Notes under the pieces: generated by a model
Seen by the model: only the letters and a program-made list of their open reading frames with translations
Databases searched by the model: none
What the model was told of the DNA's origin: nothing
Shown: positions 59,362-64,000 of the stretch, in pieces
Layout of the letters: each line of letters starts with the position of its first letter
How positions within the stretch are numbered: position 1 is the stretch's first letter
Assembly (NCBI GenBank): GCA_002387845.1
Contig: DGLB01000074.1
Span: 1 to 64,000 of the forward strand
Direction: 5' to 3'
DNA length: 64,000 nt
Origin: Stenotrophomonas maltophilia
GTDB taxonomy: Bacteria > Pseudomonadota > Gammaproteobacteria > Xanthomonadales > Xanthomonadaceae
Translations under genes and position numbers: made by a program

Positions 59362-59441
59362 CGGTACTCCATCAGCACGCCAAATCGCGCACAGCAGCCA
59401 GGCAACGCCCGGCGACAGGGAAAACCCGCACTTCCAGGCTG

Positions 59442-60779
59442 TCAGCGCAGTTCGGGCAGGGCGAGCTGGTGTTTGCGGCAGAGGCGGTAGACGGTGACCC
59501 GCGAGACCTGCATGGTGCGGGCGCAGGCGGTGATGTTGAAGTCGTTCTGGCGCAGCGCACGCAGCAGGGCATCGCGCTCGGCGGCCTGGCGTGCGTCATG
59601 CAGCAGGCGCTGCGGCACCTCGATGCCTTCCGGCTCTAGTTCCAGGTCGGCCACCGTGATCAGTTCCGCTTCGCTCACGATGGCCGCGCGCTGCACGCGG
59701 TTCAGCAGTTCACGTACGTTGCCCGGCCAGCGGAACTGCTGCATCGCCTGCAGCGCCTCGCCGCTGAAACCCCGCGCACGGGTGACGTGGCGCTGGCGGA
59801 AGCTGGCCAGGAAGTGCTCGGCCAGCAGGATGATGTCGCTTCCACGGTCGCGCAGCGCCGGCAACGGCAGGCGCAGCACGTTCAAACGGTAGAACAGGTC
59901 GCGGCGGAACTGTCCGCGTTCCACCGCCTGTTCCAGGTCCACGTGCGTGGCCGCGATCACCCGTACGTCCACCGCCAGCGGCTGGTTGCTGCCCACCCGC
60001 TCGATGGTGCCTTCCTGCAGTACCCGCAGCAGATTGGTCTGCGCGTCCAGTGGCAGGTCGCCGATCTCGTCCAGGAACACCGTGCCGCCGCTCGCCGTTT
60101 CAAACAGACCCAGCCGGCGACTGGCGGCACCCGTGAAGGCACCACGCTCGTGGCCGAACAGTTCCGATTGCACCAGCGCCGCCGGGATCGCCCCGCAGTT
60201 CACCGCCAGGAAGGGGCGCGCATGCCGGGACGACAGCGCGTGCAGCGCGTGCGCCGCCAGCTCCTTGCCCGTTCCGGTTTCGCCGGTGACCAGCACCGGC
60301 AGTTCCACCGGCGCAAACTTGCGCAGTGCGGCGCGGGTGACCTGCAGCGCCGGACTTTCGCCGATCAGGGCCTGCGCGCCTGAGGGCGGCTGCAGATGTT
60401 GTTCAGCGCCCAGTTCCTGCAGCCGCTGCACCAGGCGGGAAACGTCCAGCGGTGCGCTGAAGGTTTCCGTGCAGCAGGCCAGCAGGGGCTGCCACTGCGG
60501 ATGCACCGCCGCCGCACCCGGTGGCAGGATCGCCAGCACGCGCAGGTGGCGGTGCTGGTCCAGCACCGCCTGCAGATGGGGCAGGTGAGGGGGAGCCACG
60601 CTGCGCAGGTCCAGCAGCCCGACCACCAGGTCGTTGCCGCGCATGCCGATCGCCACGGCACCATCGGTCGCCACACCGCGCACCCGCCAGCCTGCGGCCG
60701 CCAGGGCCGTGCGCTCTGCTGCCAGGGGTTGCCCAAACCAGATCACACACCGGGCTGGAATTTCAGGGACTGCCGCCAT
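59442..60779 (-). CDS. Sigma-54 enhancer-binding activator, probable fap regulator
   Basis: The 445-residue protein has a degenerate receiver-like N-terminal domain (1-125), an AAA+ sigma-54 activation domain and a Fis-type HTH (~405-440, NITACARTMQVSRVTVYRLC). The AAA+ domain shows Walker A GETGTGKE at 166-173, GAFTGA at 213-218 and Walker B VFLDEIGDL. GAFTGA is intact, so it can open sigma-54 promoters. Domain order resembles FleQ/VpsR, regulators that respond to cyclic di-GMP rather than phosphorylation. Adjacent to an operon with a sigma-54 promoter, it is the likely fap activator. Confidence 0.9.
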   Translation of the reverse strand: MAAVPEIPARCVIWFGQPLAAERTALAAAGWRVRGVATDGAVAIGMRGNDLVVGLLDLRSVAPPHLPHLQAVLDQHRHLRVLAILPPGAAAVHPQWQPLLACCTETFSAPLDVSRLVQRLQELGAEQHLQPPSGAQALIGESPALQVTRAALRKFAPVELPVLVTGETGTGKELAAHALHALSSRHARPFLAVNCGAIPAALVQSELFGHERGAFTGAASRRLGLFETASGGTVFLDEIGDLPLDAQTNLLRVLQEGTIERVGSNQPLAVDVRVIAATHVDLEQAVERGQFRRDLFYRLNVLRLPLPALRDRGSDIILLAEHFLASFRQRHVTRARGFSGEALQAMQQFRWPGNVRELLNRVQRAAIVSEAELITVADLELEPEGIEVPQRLLHDARQAAERDALLRALRQNDFNITACARTMQVSRVTVYRLCRKHQLALPELR

Positions 60780-60940
60780 GCGTCACCTTCACGGAAAGGT
60801 ATCCGGGCGGAGTCTCCTGCTCAGCGCTACCCGGCGTGCCGCCCCACGCCGGAGTCCACCACCGGGCCATGGGAGGGCAGGGTGGGTTGTGAAAAGAACA
60901 ACGCGGGTTCAACCCGCCAACGGCCATGCGGCAGGCAACG

Positions 60941-60968
60941 AAAAAGGCCGCTGCGATGCAGCGGCCTT
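60941..60968 (-). terminator. Rho-independent terminator of the NlpC/P60 gene
   Basis: An 11-bp perfect stem (AAGGCCGCTGC and its complement, loop GAT) lies 29 nt beyond the stop on the minus strand and is followed by five Ts. Confidence 0.93.
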
Positions 60969-60996
60969 CAGGATTCAGGTGCGAAGCAAACGCCGG

Positions 60997-61770
60997 TCAG
61001 AGTTCGACCCGGCGGGCCTGCATGAACTTGCCGCCCCAGTAGCCGGTGATCAGGCTGTCGACGCGGACGTCCTTGCCGGTGCTCGGGGCATGCAGGAAGC
61101 GGCCTTCACCCACATAGATGCCGACGTGGTCGACCCGGCCCTTGCGGCCGAAGAAGACCAGGTCGCCTGCGGCCAGGGCGTTGCGGTCGTTGATCAGCTG
61201 GGCTTCGCCATCACGGGCCATTTCGCGCGACACGCGCGGCAACTCGATGCCCAGCGCGGTGCGGAACACATAGCCGACCAGGCCGCTGCAGTCGAAGCCG
61301 CTGTCCGGCGAGGTGCCGCCCCAGCGATACGGCGTGCCCAGCAGGGTCATGGCGCGGCGGAGCAGGGACTGGACCTTGCCGTTCTCGGCCGGGTCGGCGG
61401 CCACGATGGTGCCGTTGGACGCGTCGTAGTTCGCCAGCAGGCGGCTCAGGTCACCGGCGACCATCGCCGAGCGGTCCATGAGCGGAATGGTGTCATTGGC
61501 TGCCAGGTGCGGCAGCAGCGCGGCCAGGGTGGCGCTGGCGGCCGCATCGGTCTTGCTGCGGACCGGTGCCTCAGCCTTGGGCTTGGCAACGGCGGGAACC
61601 TCGGTGGCCGGCGTGGCCGGGATCGCAACTGCCTCCGGCGTGGCCGTCGGAGCGGTCTGGGCCCAGGCCGGAACACTGGCCAGGCAGAGGGCGAAAGCGA
61701 GAAGAGCGGGGCGGGCGATACGCCGTGGGGTGGCGGTCTGGCCTTGGCACGTCAAGTCGGCTGTCGTCAC
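60997..61770 (-). CDS. NlpC/P60 endopeptidase, secreted
   Basis: The protein has 257 residues if begun at GTG 61770, which gives a good signal peptide (LLAFALCLASVPAWA). A TTG start 63 nt upstream is also possible. An Ala/Pro linker precedes the C-terminal NlpC/P60 domain with catalytic Cys in SGFDCSGLVGYVFR and His in VDHVGIYVGEGRFLHA. Such enzymes cut stem peptides in peptidoglycan. It is a paralogue of the next gene. Confidence 0.9.
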   Translation of the reverse strand: MTTADLTCQGQTATPRRIARPALLAFALCLASVPAWAQTAPTATPEAVAIPATPATEVPAVAKPKAEAPVRSKTDAAASATLAALLPHLAANDTIPLMDRSAMVAGDLSRLLANYDASNGTIVAADPAENGKVQSLLRRAMTLLGTPYRWGGTSPDSGFDCSGLVGYVFRTALGIELPRVSREMARDGEAQLINDRNALAAGDLVFFGRKGRVDHVGIYVGEGRFLHAPSTGKDVRVDSLITGYWGGKFMQARRVEL

Positions 61771-61901
61771 GCGGCGGTCACTGAATAAAAACGATGGGTG
61801 ATGATGCCGTGGAAAGCGTGTGATTAGGTACAAATTTCGTTAAATTTTCGTTTAACTAGGCGTGATGCTTGTCACACTTTGCGACCTTTCCCCTGTTCAG
61901 C
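61771..61901 (-). promoter_or_regulatory. AT-rich promoter region between the NlpC/P60 genes
   Basis: The stretch 61815-61862 is strikingly AT-rich for this genome, with repeated TTAAA/TTTAA blocks. It probably holds the promoter of the downstream NlpC/P60 gene. No clear -35/-10 pair could be fixed. Confidence 0.3.
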
Positions 61902-62441
61902 TTAGTGCAGAACGCGTTTCGCGCCAGTGTAGTGGTCCTTCCAGTAGCTGCCGCCCAGCGAGTCCAGGCGGACCGTGCCACCGGTGCTGGGGGCGTGCAC
62001 GAAGCGCCCTTCGCCCACGTAGATACCCACATGGAAGACATTGCCGCGGTTGCCGAAGAACACCAGGTCGCCAGCCGCCAGGCGCTGGGGATCGATCTTC
62101 GGGCCTTGCACGGCGGCGAGGTCACGCGAGGTGCGGGGCAGTTTCAGGTCGACCATCTCGCGGTAGACGTAGGTCACCAGCCCACTGCAGTCGAACCCGG
62201 ATTCGGGGGTGTTGCCGCCGTAGCGGTAGGGTGTGCCGACCAGACCGATGGCGCGCATCAGCACGGCGTTGGCGGCCTGCGGGTTGTTCGGGGTCACCGT
62301 GGGCCAGACCTGGGTCGAGCTCGGCGGTGCGGAAGGGCGGGCGGTTTTTCCGCCGCCACAGGCGGTCAGCAGGGCCAGAACGGCAATCAGCGCCAGATGG
62401 GCTGGCAGGCGGGTCAAGCGCGAAACTGGCGTCAGCAGCAT
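61902..62441 (-). CDS. NlpC/P60 endopeptidase lipoprotein
   Basis: The 179-residue protein has a lipoprotein signal (LLTACGGG) and an NlpC/P60 domain with Cys in SGFDCSGLVTYVYR and His in VFHVGIYVGEGRFVHA. It resembles MepS/Spr-type D,D-endopeptidases. An in-frame ATG upstream (near 62476) would give a poor leader. The two neighbouring NlpC/P60 genes share the GTPYR(W/Y)GG and APSTG motifs, so they derive from duplication. Confidence 0.9.
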   Translation of the reverse strand: MLLTPVSRLTRLPAHLALIAVLALLTACGGGKTARPSAPPSSTQVWPTVTPNNPQAANAVLMRAIGLVGTPYRYGGNTPESGFDCSGLVTYVYREMVDLKLPRTSRDLAAVQGPKIDPQRLAAGDLVFFGNRGNVFHVGIYVGEGRFVHAPSTGGTVRLDSLGGSYWKDHYTGAKRVLH

Positions 62442-62550
62442 GATGTCCGGATAATGCGCGGCCTTGGAAGTCGCCATGATGGCGGCGTAACCGGCGGGCG
62501 ACAACCCGTCCCACCCGTCTGCCCCGGCAGCCCCAGCACAAGAGTTCCGT

Positions 62551-63030
62551 ATGAAGATCGCAAAAGACAGTGTCGTCCGCTTCCATTACACCGTGGCCGA
62601 ACAGGGCCAGGACCCGATCGAAAGCTCGAAGGACCGTGAGCCGCTGGCGATCCTGATCGGCCATGGCAACATCATTCCGGGCCTGGAAAACGCCATGATG
62701 GACCAGGAAGCCGGTGCCAGCTTCGAGGTTGACGTCAAGGCCGCTGACGCCTACGGCGAGCGCCGCGAAGGCCTGACCCAGCGCGTGCCGAAGAAGCACT
62801 TCGGCAATGCCAAGCTGGTCCCGGGCCAGCAGGTCGTGCTGCAGACCAATTTCGGTCCGCGCGCGGTCACCGTTGAAAAGGTCGGCATGAGCGTGGTCGA
62901 CGTTGACCTGAACCACCCGATGGCCGGCAAGGACCTGCACTTCTCGGTGGAGATCGTGGACGTGCGCGAAGCCCAGGCTGAAGAGCTGGAGCACGGCCAC
63001 GTGCACGGCGACGGCGGTCACCAGCACTAA
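62551..63030 (+). CDS. slyD: FKBP-type peptidyl-prolyl isomerase, SlyD-like
   Basis: The 159-residue protein has the SlyD plan: FKBP strands (SVVRFHYTVAEQ), the motif HGNIIPGLENAMM and an inserted chaperone flap with YGERREGLTQRVPKKHF. A His-rich tail follows (HGHVHGDGGHQH). The tail is much shorter than the metal-binding tail of E. coli SlyD, so nickel handling may be limited. Confidence 0.93.
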   Translation: MKIAKDSVVRFHYTVAEQGQDPIESSKDREPLAILIGHGNIIPGLENAMMDQEAGASFEVDVKAADAYGERREGLTQRVPKKHFGNAKLVPGQQVVLQTNFGPRAVTVEKVGMSVVDVDLNHPMAGKDLHFSVEIVDVREAQAEELEHGHVHGDGGHQH

Positions 63031-63036
63031 GCCGAT

Positions 63037-63163
63037 GCTGCCGGGCAAGCCCGGCACTACGGTGGGTTGCTGAATGTAGAGCCGGGCTTGCCCGGCTGCT
63101 TTCTGAATGTAGAGCCGGGCTTGCCCGGCTGCTTTTCGGGTTGCCGGGCAAGCCCGGCACTAC
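63037..63163. repeat. Cluster of four SMAG-type REP elements
   Basis: Two outer reversed elements (ending CACTAC at 63060 and 63163) flank two direct copies headed by GTAG at 63076 and 63109. The inner two lie in a near-perfect 33-nt direct duplication beginning CTGAATGTAG. This is the densest REP cluster in the window. Confidence 0.92.
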
Positions 63164-63186
63164 CCGCCCCGGTCCCCGAGAGCCCT

Positions 63187-64000
63187 GTGAACCCAGTAGC
63201 TTCTCCCCTGCAGCCGGTTGCCGTCGGCGACCGCATCGAGGTCATCGACATCCTGCGCGGGGTGGCCCTGCTGGGCATCCTGTTGATGAACATGGAGGCG
63301 CTGAGCGGTCCGCTGGACCTGGCCTTCACCGGTATCGACCCGCACTGGCAAGGCGCTGACCGCTGGGCGGACGCATTGATCTATGTGCTGGTGCAGGGCA
63401 AGTTCTTCACCCTGTTCTCGCTGCTGTTCGGTGCCGGCTTCGCGATCATGGCGCAGCGCGCCGACGCAGCGCGGCGTGACTTCACTCCGTTCTATCTGCG
63501 CCGCAGCGCCGGTCTGCTGCTGATCGGGCTGTGCCATGCCCTGCTGGTGTGGTCTGGCGACATCCTGGTGCTGTACGCGCTGATGTCGTTGCCGCTGCTC
63601 GCGTTCCGCGAGGCACCGCCCCGCTGGCTGCCCGCGATGGGGGTGCTCACCTATCTGTTTGCATCCGTACTGATGGTCGGCATGGGCCTGCTGGTCGGCA
63701 TCGCCGCGCAGGCGGATCCGGCCGCCAGCGCCATGGCCGACGCCGCCGCCGCCGGGCAACGGGCAATCGAACTGCAGCGACAGGCGTACGCACACGGCAG
63801 TTGGACTGACGCGCTGCTGCAACGTGCGCACGACCTGCGGGTCAACCTGGGCGGCATGCTGGTGGTGGGGCCGGAGGTGCTGGGCATGTTCCTGATCGGG
63901 GCCGGGTTTGCCCGCAGCGGCGCGCTCACAACCCCCGAACGGTTTCCGCGCCTGTACGGCTGCCTGCGCTGGGGCGCCTGGCCGGCAGGGCTGGTGCTGA
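63187..64000 (+). CDS. DUF418 family membrane protein, 3' end beyond the window
   Basis: The frame runs from GTG 63187 (GAGAG upstream) to the window end without a stop, giving 271 residues. The start VIDILRGVALLGILLMNMEA, the motif FFTLFSLLFGAGFAIM and several membrane helices are typical of the DUF418 family, uncharacterised inner-membrane proteins of about 400 residues. Confidence 0.88.
   Translation, partial: MNPVASPLQPVAVGDRIEVIDILRGVALLGILLMNMEALSGPLDLAFTGIDPHWQGADRWADALIYVLVQGKFFTLFSLLFGAGFAIMAQRADAARRDFTPFYLRRSAGLLLIGLCHALLVWSGDILVLYALMSLPLLAFREAPPRWLPAMGVLTYLFASVLMVGMGLLVGIAAQADPAASAMADAAAAGQRAIELQRQAYAHGSWTDALLQRAHDLRVNLGGMLVVGPEVLGMFLIGAGFARSGALTTPERFPRLYGCLRWGAWPAGLVL

Noticed and set aside
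17000..64000. Insertion sequences, prophage or integrase genes
   Set aside because: No transposase, integrase or phage structural motif was seen on either strand.

Overview
The window is a GC-rich chromosomal segment of a gammaproteobacterium in the Xanthomonadaceae (Lysobacteraceae). Stenotrophomonas is the most likely genus. The evidence is the set of core genes (leuS-lptE-holA-nadD-rsfS-rlmH and maf-rng-yhdP-tldD-darP-pmbA) and at least ten clusters of short GTAG-headed palindromes of the SMAG (Stenotrophomonas GTAG) REP type. No insertion sequence, phage gene or CRISPR array is visible.

Region 1 (1-16994) is most of a type III secretion system of the SPI-1/Inv-Mxi-Spa class, in the same order as Salmonella SPI-1. 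It begins with the end of sctP, then sctQRSTU (C-ring and export gate), a SicA-type chaperone, three translocator or tip genes (SipB-, SipC- and SipD-like), an 880-residue protein in the sipA position, iacP, iagB, and sctD-F-I-J-K-L plus an unrecognised small gene in the orgC position. The ATPase, the large export-gate protein, the secretin and any regulator would lie upstream of the window. Points of interest are an in-frame internal GTG in sctQ, a needle protein with an N-terminal extension and an acidic insertion, and a long hairpin between the needle and rod genes.

Region 2 (17000-25200) holds minus-strand housekeeping and conserved-hypothetical genes: a DUF885 protein, DUF502, DUF4442, a secreted CxxC protein, a CHASE2-GGDEF protein with a degenerate active site, and a thioredoxin-TPR protein. 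A DUF998 gene lies on the plus strand. A 12-nt tandem repeat array sits between two of these genes.

Region 3 (25400-53400) is core genome. It contains leuS, lptE, holA, nadD, rsfS and rlmH, then tRNA-Asn. A TonB-dependent receptor, a TonB-like gene and a SIMPL-domain gene follow, then maf, rng, yhdP, tldD, darP, pmbA, a DUF4870 gene, ispA, xseB, tilS, an alkaline phosphatase and a dicarboxylate-type symporter. A gene-free stretch of about 700 nt (46962-47661) is packed with nested perfect palindromes.

Region 4 (53500-60780) is a complete fap-type functional amyloid operon. It has fapA to fapF in canonical order: chaperone-like FapA, minor amyloid FapB, major amyloid FapC, C39 protease FapD, FapE and outer-membrane pore FapF. 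A near-consensus sigma-54 promoter precedes fapA, and a convergent gene for a sigma-54 enhancer-binding protein closes the cluster. The FapC homologue carries an unusual tandem x-I-D-T tetrapeptide segment right after its signal peptide.

Region 5 (60900-64000) holds two paralogous NlpC/P60 hydrolases, an SlyD-like FKBP isomerase, a REP cluster and the start of a DUF418 membrane protein cut by the window end.

The two accessory themes are a host-contact injectisome and an extracellular amyloid matrix, which suggests an organism living on host surfaces or in biofilms. This lifestyle is inference.
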